In this document: piece after piece, positions 52,394 to 62,269 of the stretch
How positions within the stretch are numbered: the first letter of the stretch is position 1
Layout of the letters: each line of letters begins with the position of its first letter
Assembly (NCBI RefSeq): GCF_905220415.1
Contig: NC_059556.1
Span: 9,622,501 to 9,686,500, forward strand
Length of the DNA: 64,000 nt
Reading direction: 5' to 3'
Source of the DNA: Colias croceus
Lineage: Eukaryota; Arthropoda; Insecta; Lepidoptera; Pieridae
The notes under the pieces: generated by a model
The model's database searches: none
Told to the model about the DNA's origin: nothing
The model's input: the letters and a program-made list of their open reading frames with translations, nothing else
Program-made: the position numbers and the translations under genes

Positions 52394-53047
52394 ACTGGCG
52401 CTACGTCGCCGCGCCGCCCGCCCAGCACGGCGCGCGACACGCCGAGCAGCACGTCGAGCAGCACGCCGCGCAGCACGGCGCTCGGTACGGCGAGCCGCTC
52501 GCCGGCTACGAGGCTGCAGCGCCAGGCGAGCCCGAAGCCTACGGACGATATACCAGTGTTCGACCGGAACAAGGTCAGCCTGGACTTCCCTGGGAACCTG
52601 TTTGGACCGTCCGTGTCGCTCCTTATCAAGACCACTAAGATCATCGGAGATGTTATACAGGTAATCATTCAGATCATCATTCCAGATACGTCGCTTACTA
52701 TTTTTATTTCGATGTACCTAAATTGATTTCAACCGAAATACATAATTTGTACTGTGTGTCTATCTAACTATCGTAGTTACAAGAAACGGATCCCATTCAA
52801 CCGTTAGAGTACCGAACCTGAAAAACAAAGCGTACAGAACAGATGGTTGCATTTCAAAGCTAAGCCCTCGTTGTATAATATATTTCAGAACTCAGCGGTG
52901 CGGTACCAGACTTTCCTGCGCCTGTTCCGGCCGCTGTTCCGCGGCCCGTTCGAGATCAAGGGCTTGGACCCGCCGACCACCACCACCACTACCACTACCA
53001 CTACTGCCGCACCGCAGTCATCAGACAATGAAATACGTCGTAGATAA
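52394..53047 (+). CDS. Gene 2: partial gene, probable secreted Ser/Thr-rich protein
   Basis: Two exons are supported: about 52394-52660 and 52889-53047 (stop TAA), joined in phase 0 across a 228-base intron with donor GTAATC and acceptor TATTTCAG. The frame has no ATG upstream before a stop at 52367, so a 5' exon must exist. The acceptor could be the CAG ending at 52393, a TAG ending at 52369 or a later CAG near 52515; all keep phase 0. The first part is Ser/Thr/Pro/Arg-rich. Then comes a more conserved-looking core, VFDRNKVSLDFPGNLFGP, SVSLLIKTTKIIGDVIQ, and YQTFLRLFRPLFRGPFEI in the last exon. A run of ten threonines follows and the protein ends EIRRR. The threonine run suggests O-glycosylation. 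Family not recognised; secretion is a guess. Confidence 0.6.
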
Positions 53048-54597
53048 ATCACATTACATATTAAATACGCTTAAAAAGTAATACATAAACAAAAATAACG
53101 AGGTAGAAACTGGACATCATAATACAATAACGCCTACTGCGTACTGCCTGGGACCTTTTCCGGAAGTTTTACAAGAGTGATTCTATAGATTATGAGGTGC
53201 TCTTTTCGAATTTATACTTGTCCATCTATTATCTATTCCGCCCGTGCAAACGTAATATTGGAAAAATGATGTAGTAAAACAGGTTTATGGTATCTAAACG
53301 TTGGAAAGTTTCAATGGCCTAGTAGTGAATTTTCAAATATCTTCAAATGCAGTTCTTTTTCTTTTTAAAAATAAAGTAATATATATTTCAAGTAGTTCGC
53401 ATAGAAAATTTCCATTGTAGGTATATTTCTCTTTTTTGAGTCTTTTCACGGGTAAAATTTGTATTGAAAAAATAAACAAGAGATTTCCAACAACTTTTAT
53501 CTTAATAATCTTTTTCGTAGATAATTAAATTATAATATCAACGTTTTCTGAAATTGAATTCTGCCGGAAGATGTTTTGAAAAAGGAAAATTCACAAAAAG
53601 AACGATCCAGTCCCCCACTAAGGTTACCATTCAGTTAATCATCACCTTGTCACGTCATGTGAGAAGTGACGTGACAAGAGCACATTGACATCTATAAAAT
53701 CCATGATTTACAAAACTCCCGAAGCTTTCTTGGCCAAACTAAGCGACTGACTGCACTACAAACTTATAGATTAATTTTCTTTAATAAAAATAAACAATTA
53801 AAAAAATGTAAGCTACTTTTTTTTTGTTACACATAATATAATTAGAAAATTACACGTCCTTAGCAACAATGCTCCGTGAGGACAATTATCAAATGAATAA
53901 TGATGAAAGTTTTGGGTAAAGCTTCGTATTATATTTGACTACAAACGACTTGCATAAAGTAGCTGTAAGTTTGAATAGTTTGAAGTGGGCAACTAGTCGG
54001 TCCCCATTGGGTTTAATAACATTAAGACATCGAAGCCGAGTAGCGGTGTAGATTTGTTATTCATAATTTACATCTCTGTACCATATAGTCAAAATTAAAG
54101 AATTATAACGATAAAGTATCAGGGGCTTGTAAGGTTAAAGAAAACAATCGGAACCATCGAAAATGTTTTCCACTCCAGAAGCAGACGGTGCCGCGGGAGC
54201 ATTGTATCCGCAGCCATGTCTTGCACTTGTTCTCTGTTTAGACTATAAAAACCATTTGAACCTTTTTAATATCACTGTCGAAATACTTAAACAAAATCAG
54301 TGTTTACGTCATAGTAAGAGAAACTCTGTGACGAAATTTAATAGTACTACCACCGCTCTAAAAATAATAATTATTGTTAAGGGTTAGAATTATTTGATAC
54401 CAAATTTAGGAATAATTAGACAAGATTTTGGGATACTTTTTTTTTAGGTAACGATAACCTGCAGCTAGTGTTACTTGAAATATATTTTTGTCGAAAAAAA
54501 AATGGTTTTATTCTTACCCCGAATTCATACTTCGACAATTATTGTCGGATAGTCCTTTCCTGGATCCTTTTTATAGTTTCTTTTTTTACAACTTTTA
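53048..54597. other. Gene 2 3' UTR and intergenic sequence
   Basis: Apart from the polyadenylation signals I see nothing coding. Short frames at 54163-54387 and 54468-54743 have no support. Confidence 0.5.
53370..53375 (+). terminator. Polyadenylation signal, gene 2
   Basis: A canonical AATAAA 323 bases after the gene 2 stop codon; a second one follows near 53467. Use is inferred from position only. Confidence 0.4.
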
Positions 54598-54796
54598 TCT
54601 ACACTAATATTATAAAGAGGAAAACTTTGTTTGTTTGTTTGATTGTAATGAATAGGCTCATAAACTACTGGACCGATTTTAAAAATTCTTTCACCATTCG
54701 AAAGCAACATTATCCACGAGTTATATAGGCTATATATTATCACGCTAGGACCAACAGGAGCGGAGCCACGCGGGTGAAACCGCGCGGCACAGCTAG
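54598..54796 (+). mobile_element. Helitron-like element (Lep1-like)
   Basis: Host A, then TCTACACTAATATTATAAAG at the 5' end, and CCGCGCGGCACAGCTAG followed by host T at the 3' end. It is 199 bp and noncoding. It contains AAACTACTGGACCGATTTT, the block seen with variation in the other Helitron-like copies. Confidence 0.75.
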
Positions 54797-55434
54797 TAAT
54801 ATAGTAGCTCTACCAGTTTGTCCCCAGCCTTATTTGCGTCCACCATATTACAAAGGACAACGTATTATAATGATACAACTTCGTGATACTCGTACAAACT
54901 TTATCTCCTAAACTAGCAATCCAACAGAAAATTGGAAAAAAATATTCATAATATGTTCATTTTTATATGTGTGGAGAATGAGGAGAATGTGTGTGTCAAA
55001 GGAGAATGACCAAAAGTGGTCCAAATATCCACCACTAACGAGACCTATGTTGACTATAAGTCACTAAATATATACTATAAGTCCACTAAATATAGAGTAA
55101 CTTTCAGTTCAGCACAAAAAAAAAAATAAGCTGTCAGTAAAAAGTTACGGCCATTTGAAAAATATTAATATTTTAATTTTGTTTTACTTGACTATTTATT
55201 TAAATCCATTTTAATTGTGCATAAGCAGCTACTCTTCGAACTGTGAACTTCGAACTGCGGGTTGCTGTGCCCATGTGATGGTAATTGTGTGGTACTTTGG
55301 ATGGGCACGACACCAACCCACAATTAGGCTTCCAGCTGCGAACCTTGACAATATAATTGTTGATGATAGTTGAGATGTTAATTTTTAATCATGTGTTTTA
55401 ATTAGACACGAATAAAACTATTGTGTAGCATTCT
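54797..55434. other. Noncoding sequence
   Basis: No gene or clear repeat. This is the last apparently ordinary single-copy DNA before the repeat that meets the telomere-type array. Confidence 0.5.
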
Positions 55435-55568
55435 TAAACTCAAACTCAAACATTTATTTATTCAATTAGACTTCTTTTACAAGCACTTTTGAAACGTCAT
55501 TACATATTTTAACATTTACCACCGATTCGGAAAGCAGTATCTACGGAGAAGAATCGGCAAGAAACTCC
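55435..55568 (+). repeat. Dispersed repeat cut off by the telomere-type array
   Basis: It matches 43265-43436 block by block through GAATCGGCAAGAAACTC, then ends at CCTA where the (GGTTA)n array begins. The other copy continues with unrelated sequence at that point. Confidence 0.7.
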
Positions 55569-55570
55569 TA

Positions 55571-55722
55571 GGTTAGGTTAGGTTAGGTTAGGTTAGGTTA
55601 GGTTAGGTTAGGTTAGGTTAGGTTAGGTTAGGTTAGGTTAGGTTAGGTTAGGTTAGGTTAGGTTAGGTTAGGTTAGGTTAGGTTAGGTTAGGTTAGGTTA
55701 GGTTAGGTTAGGTTAGGTTAGG
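55571..55722 (+). repeat. Telomere-type array, (GGTTA)30
   Basis: Thirty perfect units (55571-55720) plus GG, with no variant unit, on the strand that is G-rich left to right. TTAGG is the canonical insect telomere repeat. Directly at its right end begins the T-run of a TRAS-type element. Confidence 0.95.
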
Positions 55723-58017
55723 TTTTTTTTTTTTTTTTTTTTTTTGTAAAAGCACCCGCCATCTCAGGGTGTTGTATGCTTTCCTCTGGAATATTGTCCA
55801 GAGATGTTTATTTTGCTTTCAATCAAATAAATACCAAGAATTTTTTATTAACAATTAGGCCTAAATAATACAATTTTAAGTAAAAAAATACAAGTTAATA
55901 ATTTACAATTTTCCAAATTAATACTAAAACATAAAAATTACTTAATTAAATATTACTTTTAAAAACTTACATTAATTAAAACATTGCAATGGGAAAAATA
56001 AAATATAATAAATTAATACAGTTTAAAATTTACAAATAAAATACTAAAATTTAATATTGCATTTAAAACCTACATAAATTAAAAAAACATTACAATGAAA
56101 TTTATAAAAACAATAAAACAATACGGCACAACACTTATAAAACTTAACCCTAATATCACAGTAGCTTATCACAATTTCGTTTATTCACCACCCTCACAAT
56201 TCTTTCGCAAAATTCCAAAAATTCAGTTCTCATTTTATCCCCCAGGGCCGCGGGCAGATTCTCACCCGTCATCGCGATGCCCAATTTTTGCTCAATAACA
56301 TATCTATCTCTTGCAAAAATCGGACACTCGAGCAACAGGTGAGAAACCGTCTCGTCGACTCCGGGCTGACACAGACACGATGGATTCTCCTTCAGCTTGA
56401 ATCTGTTCAAGTAGAAGGCGAATCCACCGTGTCCAGTCAGTGCTTGTGTGGTGTGGTGAGTGATGTTTATTTTCCGAACTATTTTGTATGCAGCAGCAGC
56501 GCTTGGGAAAAAGAGCTTCGTGCCTCCAGCCGTCTCCCCCACATCGTATCTCCTGTCCCATTCCCCGATCGTATCCTGTCTCAAGATACGCTTGACGAAT
56601 GAAACAGGACACAGATCGTAGTCGGGTTTCCTCTTCGACCCCAGAGCGGCCTCCTTGGCTAATTGGTCAACTCTTTCGTTCCCCCTTAGCCCTGCGTGCG
56701 CCTTAATCCAAAACAGAGCAACCTCCCGCCTCTGCGAAGCAGCTTTTCGGAGGGCCGCCCTTGTTTGCACAGCAAGGGGGTGAGGGGAACCGAGTGTGAC
56801 GGCCTGGAGGGCCGATCTGGAGTCGCTGAAGATGCCGACCTTCGACACTCCACTCTTGCAGGCTCTAATTACTGCTCTTTGGAGCGCTAGGAGTTCGGCC
56901 TGGTAGACGGTGCAATACGGCGGCAAAGCAAGCTTGACGGCCTTCGTCTCGGCCTCCCCCTCCCATACGGAAAGGGCGGCTCCGACTCGACCCTCAATCT
57001 TGCTGCCGTCCGTGTAGATCCTATGTACGTGGCTATAAGCCACGTCGGAATACGAGTCCTCGTCCACCAGCCCGAACCCCAGCCCTTCCTGCTCTGCCGG
57101 ATGTGGGTCCTCAATCGCCGGAGCCATTCTTTCCACCTCCCTGTCTCCCAACGCTGGGTGCGACACCCCCTTCTTGATCCCATATAATCTCGAAACTTCG
57201 AGTATTCTGAGGTCAAGGGGGAGTATCCCAGCCAACAGCATAGCTGAGTTCAGGGAGACGGTCCGATATGCTCGGCAGATCTTTTGGGCGAACCCCCGTT
57301 GTACGGTGTTCAGCCTTTTTTGGACCCCCATCTTTTCCACGGTGGGTGCCCACGCTGCTGATGCATACATAATAGTCGGTTCGATAACAGCTACATAAAT
57401 AGTTCTTATAATATCTGGGCTAAGTCCCCAACCAACTCTGGCTGCCCTAGCCAAGAGTTTATACCGGGCGATTGCCTTTTGGCATACCGTCCCGACGTGG
57501 GCGTTAAAGGTGAGGCCGCTGTCAATCGTTAGGCCTAATATCTTTATTTGAGAAAAGTATTTTATTTCCACATTCCCCATAGCGAGCCGTGGCACGTCGT
57601 ATTTCAACCTCCTCGTGGAAAGGAGGGCACAAGTTTTATGTGGTGCAAATTTTAATTTGTTTTCCTTTCCCCATTTATCTATTGCGTTAAGGACACGGTT
57701 CGCTTCTATTTCAATTTCAAGGGCCGTGTCCCCCTCGAAGACCAACACAATGTCGTCGGCAAACGCTTGACAGAATACTTTCATCTCCTCTAACATCCAT
57801 AGCAGAGGGTCCAGCAATAGGTTCCACAGGATTGGTCCGCCTATGGACCCCTGCACGCACCCCTTGCTGGTCCCCCTACTCACTTGCACACCCGCATATC
57901 TAACTTTCACTCCCCTTTCACTCAGGTAGCTGCTGATCACCCGCCTCACGTTCCCCGGGCACCCAACTTCAGCCAACCGCACCTTTATGGCTGGCCACCA
58001 GGCGCTGTCGAAGGCTC
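55723..58017 (-). mobile_element. TRAS-type (R1 clade) retrotransposon, 5'-truncated copy
   Basis: On the minus strand: ORF2 fragment, 3' UTR of about 410 bases and an A tail (T-run at 55723-55745). The 5' end breaks inside the reverse transcriptase, at GAGCCTTCGACAGCG, and joins (CCTAA)n directly. Sequence and length correspond to 58110-60437 of the neighbouring copy, with few protein differences, so both are recent. Flanked on both sides by perfect telomere-type repeats. Confidence 0.9.
56156..58017 (-). pseudogene. TRAS ORF2 fragment: partial reverse transcriptase, RNase H, CCHC
   Basis: The frame is open from the break to the stop. It keeps the second half of the reverse transcriptase (GCVQGSIGGPILWNLLL and the catalytic AFADDIVLVFEG), an RNase H-like region (IYTDGSKIEG, YQAELLALQRA, IFSDSRSALQA, AGLRGNERVDQLA) and the C-terminal zinc knuckle (CLCQPG, then HLLLEC). 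The endonuclease and the first part of the polymerase are missing, so it is non-autonomous. Differences from the intact copy are a few substitutions, for example near the C-terminus (GDKMRTEF against GDETRNEF). No stop or frameshift inside the retained part. Confidence 0.85.
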
Positions 58018-58109
58018 GGTTAGGTTAGGTTAGGTTAGGTTAGGTTAGGTTAGGTTAGGTTAGGTTAGGTTAGGTTAGGTTAGGTTAGGTTAGGTTAGGT
58101 TAGGTTAGG
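58018..58109 (+). repeat. Telomere-type array, (GGTTA)18
   Basis: Eighteen perfect units plus GG separate the truncated TRAS copy from the next one. Same orientation as the first array. Confidence 0.95.
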
Positions 58110-58576
58110 TTTTTTTTTTTTTTTTTTTTTTATTAAAAGCACCCGCCATCTCAGGGTGTTGTGTGCTTTTCTCTGGAATATAGTCCAGAGGTGTTTTTTA
58201 TTCTTTTAATCAAATAAATACCAAACAGTTTTTTATTCACATTAGGCCTAAATTAATACAATTTAAAATAAAAAATACAAGTTAACAATTTACTATAACA
58301 TTTCCAAATTAATAATAAAATACTAAAATTAAATATTATTACATTTAAAAACTTACATTATTAATACATTGCAATGATAATAATAAAAAACGGGATAAAA
58401 TAAATGAATACAAATAGAGTTTAAAATACAAATTAATAATTTACAATGAAATTTCCAAGATAATAATAAAATACTAAAATTAAATATTACATTTTAAAAA
58501 CTTACATCAATTTAAAACATTACAATGAAAATAATAAAACAATACGGCACAACACTTATTAAACTTAACCCTAATA

Positions 58577-61500
58577 TCACAGTAGCTTATCACAATTTCG
58601 TTTGTTCACCACCCTCACAATTTGTTGACAAAATTCTAAGAACTCGTTTCTCGTCTCGTCCCCCAGGGCCGCAGGCAGATTCTCACCCGTCATCGCGATG
58701 CCCAATTTTTGCTCAATAACATATCTATCTCTTGCAAAAATCGGACACTCGAGCAACAGGTGAGAAACCGTCTCGTCGACTCCGGGCTGACACAGACACG
58801 ATGGATTCTCCTTCAGCTTGAATCTGTTCAAGTAGAAGGCGAATCCACCGTGTCCAGTCAGTGCTTGTGTGGTGTGGTGAGTGATGTTTATTTTCCGAAC
58901 TATTTTGTATGCAGCAGCAGCGCTTGGGAAAAAGAGCTTCGTGCCTCCAGCCGTCTCCCCCACATCGTATCTCCTGTCCCATTCCCCGATCGTATCCTGT
59001 CTCAAGATACGCTTGACGAATGAAACAGGACACAGATCGTAGTCGGGTTTCCTCTTCGACCCCAGAGCGGCCTCCTTGGCTAATTGGTCCACTCTTTCGT
59101 TCCCCCTTAGCCCTGCGTGCGCCTTAATCCAAAACAGAGCGACCTCCCGCCTCTGCGAAGCAGCTTTTCGGAGGGCCGCCCTTGTTTGCACAGCAAGGGG
59201 GTGGGGGGAACCGAGTGTGACGGCCTGGAGGGCCGATCTGGAGTCGCTGAAGATGCCGACCTTCGGCACTCCACTCTTGCAGGCTCTATCTACTGCTCTT
59301 TGGAGCGCTAGAAGTTCGGCCTGGTAGACGGTGCAATACGGCGGCAAAGCAAGCTTGACGGCCCTCGTCTCGGCCTCCCCCTCCCATACGGAAAGGGCGG
59401 CTCCGACTCGACCCTCAATCTTGCTGCCGTCCGTGTAGATCCTATGTACGTGGCAATTAGCCACGTCGGAATACGAGTCCTCGTCCACCAGCCCGAACCC
59501 CAGCCCTTCCTGCTCTGCCGGATGTGGGTCCTCAATCGCCGGAGCCATTCTTTCCACCTCCCTGTCTCCCAACGCTGGGTGCGACACCCCCTTCTTGATC
59601 CCATATAATCTCGAAACTTCGAGTATTCTGAGGTCAAGGGGGAGTATCCCAGCCAACAGCATAGCTGAGTTCAGGGAGACGGTCCGATATGCTCGGCAGA
59701 TCTTTTGGGCGAACCCCCGTTGTACGGTGTTCAGCCTTTTTTGGACCCCCATCTTTTCCACGGTGGGTGCCCACGCTGCCGATGCATACATAATAGTCGG
59801 TTCGATTACTGCTACATATATAGTTCGGATGATATCTGGGCTAAGTCCCCAACCAACTCTGGCTGCCCTAGCTAAGAGTTTGTACCGGGCGATTGCCTTT
59901 TGGCATACCGTCCCGACGTGGGCGTTAAAGGTGAGGCCGCTGTCAATTGTAAGGCCTAATATCTTAATCTGAGAAAAATATTTAATTTCCACACTTCCCA
60001 TAGCGAGCCGTGGCACGTCATATTTCAACCTCCTCGTGGAAAGGAGGGCACAAGTTTTATGCGGTGCAAATTTTAGTTTGTTTTCCTTTCCCCATTGATC
60101 TATTGCGTTTAGGACACGGTTCGCTTTAACTTCTATTTCAAGTGCTGTATCACCTTCGAACACCAACACAATGTCGTCGGCAAACGCCTGACAGAATACT
60201 TTCATCTCCTCTAACATCCATAGCAGAGGGTCCAGCAAGAGGTTCCACAGGATTGGTCCGCCTATGGACCCCTGCACGCACCCCTTGCTGGTCCCCCTAC
60301 TCACTTGCACACCCGCATATCTAACTTTCACTCCCCTTTCACTCAGGTAGCTGCTGATCACCCGCCTCACGTTCCCCGGGCACCCAACTTCAGCCAACCG
60401 CACCTTTATGGCTGGCCACCAGGCGCTGTCGAAGGCTCCCTCTATGTCCAGCGATACCACAACAGAAATCTTCTTCTCCTCCCTCATATTTCTGATGTGG
60501 TTCACTAGTCTATAGAGGGCGTCCTCGGTGCTCCTCTGTGGCATAAAGCCATACTGGTGGGGGCTTATTTTGGGCAACAGGTAAAACCTGAGTCGGCCGA
60601 CCAGCATCTTTTCGAAGATTTTGCCGAGAACAGGTAAGAGGCCGATCGGTCGATAGGCTTTCGGTACCCGGTATGATTCCCTGCCCGGCTTTCGCAGTAT
60701 AACCACGGTCGCCCACTTCCACTGTGCGGGGAAGTAGGCGGCAGAGAGGCATCTGTTGAGCAAGGCAAGGAACCATCCCGGGTTACAATCTACAGCGTGC
60801 TGACAGATGTCGGCCGTGAGGCCATCCGCCCCGGGGGCCTTCTTGGGGTTGAAGGACCTCACGGATCTCTTCAACTCCTCCATGATGAAAGGAGGGTCGT
60901 CCGGGCCCGCCGGTGGTTCGGTGTCCAAGGACTCCGCACACCGGCGCACCCGACGATGGCCCTCACTTTCACCACTTTCCTGGTCCTCGGGGTAGAAGGT
61001 CTCCGCCAACAGTTCTGCCGAGCTCCGGGCATCGAGGGTCTCACCACCCCTCGAAAGGGGCAGATCCTCCTCTCTCCCTGTGGCTCTACTAAGCACCCTG
61101 TAGATGCCCTCCCAGACCCCCTCCCTATCCTGTTTCCGGCAAAACTCCTTCCAACTCTTCTCTTGCGCTTCTTTCACCGCCTTTTCATACATCTCTCTTT
61201 CTTCCAGGTACAATCCAACCACGCGGTCTCTGCGATCAGGTGCTGCGTTTCGGATCCTGCGTCTCCTCGTGGCCACCTGCTTCTTCATCTGCGCGAGCTC
61301 ATCATTCCACCACGACAAGGTGAATTTCTGCGTGTGTTTTTTGGTCGGCATTGTGTCTCTGCATGTCTGTGTGATTGCTTCAGTGTATCTGTCTATTGCG
61401 TCATCTATTTGTTGTGTGCTGTGTATTGTGTCTATGTCTTGTATAGTTAATTGTCTGCCCGACATCAGCTGGGTCAGTTTCTCATGAAACTGAGTCCAGT

Positions 61501-62269
61501 TTGCCTTGTGTGTGTTAAATATGCGTGTAGTTCGTATTATGTTCGTGCCTGTGGATTTATGTTGTCTGATGCCGAAGGATATGCCGTTGTGGTCCGAGCT
61601 CGTGAGACACTCCTCAACCCTCCAGTTGTCCACTCGGTTCAGCAGATCGTCGGAGCACGCTGTCACATCCACGTAGCTGGAGTACCTTTTCCCACCTCTG
61701 ATGGTATCGAACGTAGGGATGTCCCCGGTGTTGAGTATGTGCATTCCCATTTCTTCCAGTACAGCAGACACGTCTCTTCCTCGCGGGTCTTCCACTTCGC
61801 CACCCCACCACGGGCTTTTTGCGTTCGCATCGCCTCCCAGGACCATCCTATGGATACCCAGCTCTCTCCCTATCCGCCTAAGATGGTCCAGGTAGAGCTC
61901 CACTGGCTTATCGGGCTCGAAGTAGAAGGACACTACAATCATCTCCCAGGCTTTGGTTCTGAGGGTGGCCACAACGATGTTGTTACTGCTAAGGCGTGTA
62001 TGTAGTTCGACATCCAGTGTGTCGTCGAGTACCACAATACACGCCTTTACTGCGCCACCCCCTTCCCCTTCGCACTGGAAGATCCTCACTCCATTGTATG
62101 TCCTCATACTTTTCGCCCCGCCAACGTAGGGCTCTTGCAGCAACGCTACGCATGCCTTACGCTTGGTGGCTTCGAGCAGTAGCTCCCTTGTGGCGATTTG
62201 GCTCCGCTGGAGATTGGCCTGCAATATTCGGTACTGGAAGGACTCACCTTGGGCAACCCTAGCAATACG
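58577..62269 (-). CDS. TRAS ORF2: telomere-type endonuclease, reverse transcriptase, RNase H, CCHC
   Basis: About 1,230 codons, open from 62269 and overlapping the end of ORF1 by about 11 bases in another frame. There is no ATG before the endonuclease; a TTG at 62224 precedes QANLQRSQIATREL. Endonuclease motifs: LLQEPYVGG, LGGDANAKSPWWGG and CLTSSDHNGISFG. Reverse transcriptase: NPKKAPGADGLTADI, AYRPIGLLPVLGKIFEKML, QYGFMPQRSTEDAL, SLDIEGAFDSAWW (an R1-clade signature), VQGSIGGPILWNLL and AFADDIVLVF. An RNase H-like region follows with TDGS, AELLAL, SDSRSALQA and NERVDQLAKEAA. The C-terminus has a CXC(8)H(4)C knuckle, CLCQPGVDETVSHLLLEC. Translation probably depends on coupling to the ORF1 stop. 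Domain order and target context support TRAS; subfamily is not assigned. Confidence 0.9.
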   Translation of the reverse strand, partial: RIARVAQGESFQYRILQANLQRSQIATRELLLEATKRKACVALLQEPYVGGAKSMRTYNGVRIFQCEGEGGGAVKACIVVLDDTLDVELHTRLSSNNIVVATLRTKAWEMIVVSFYFEPDKPVELYLDHLRRIGRELGIHRMVLGGDANAKSPWWGGEVEDPRGRDVSAVLEEMGMHILNTGDIPTFDTIRGGKRYSSYVDVTACSDDLLNRVDNWRVEECLTSSDHNGISFGIRQHKSTGTNIIRTTRIFNTHKANWTQFHEKLTQLMSGRQLTIQDIDTIHSTQQIDDAIDRYTEAITQTCRDTMPTKKHTQKFTLSWWNDELAQMKKQVATRRRRIRNAAPDRRDRVVGLYLEEREMYEKAVKEAQEKSWKEFCRKQDREGVWEGIYRVLSRATGREEDLPLSRGGETLDARSSAELLAETFYPEDQESGESEGHRRVRRCAESLDTEPPAGPDDPPFIMEELKRSVRSFNPKKAPGADGLTADICQHAVDCNPGWFLALLNRCLSAAYFPAQWKWATVVILRKPGRESYRVPKAYRPIGLLPVLGKIFEKMLVGRLRFYLLPKISPHQYGFMPQRSTEDALYRLVNHIRNMREEKKISVVVSLDIEGAFDSAWWPAIKVRLAEVGCPGNVRRVISSYLSERGVKVRYAGVQVSRGTSKGCVQGSIGGPILWNLLLDPLLWMLEEMKVFCQAFADDIVLVFEGDTALEIEVKANRVLNAIDQWGKENKLKFAPHKTCALLSTRRLKYDVPRLAMGSVEIKYFSQIKILGLTIDSGLTFNAHVGTVCQKAIARYKLLARAARVGWGLSPDIIRTIYVAVIEPTIMYASAAWAPTVEKMGVQKRLNTVQRGFAQKICRAYRTVSLNSAMLLAGILPLDLRILEVSRLYGIKKGVSHPALGDREVERMAPAIEDPHPAEQEGLGFGLVDEDSYSDVANCHVHRIYTDGSKIEGRVGAALSVWEGEAETRAVKLALPPYCTVYQAELLALQRAVDRACKSGVPKVGIFSDSRSALQAVTLGSPHPLAVQTRAALRKAASQRREVALFWIKAHAGLRGNERVDQLAKEAALGSKRKPDYDLCPVSFVKRILRQDTIGEWDRRYDVGETAGGTKLFFPSAAAAYKIVRKINITHHTTQALTGHGGFAFYLNRFKLKENPSCLCQPGVDETVSHLLLECPIFARDRYVIEQKLGIAMTGENLPAALGDETRNEFLEFCQQIVRVVNKRNCDKLL

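Noticed and set aside
52380..52664. 94-codon plus-strand frame with an ATG, very Arg/Ala-rich
   Set aside because: It is the wrong frame of the gene 2 exon; the frame that splices cleanly into 52889 is a different one and gives the non-repetitive core.
55571..58109. The TTAGG arrays as an assembly artefact
   Set aside because: Considered because both arrays are perfect, but each is joined to a TRAS T-run at the expected nick position, which is biologically coherent. Long reads would settle it.
58110..62269. SART-type element as an alternative to TRAS
   Set aside because: SART elements are reported in the opposite orientation relative to the telomere repeat; here the sense strand and A tail lie on the CCTAA strand, as in TRAS.
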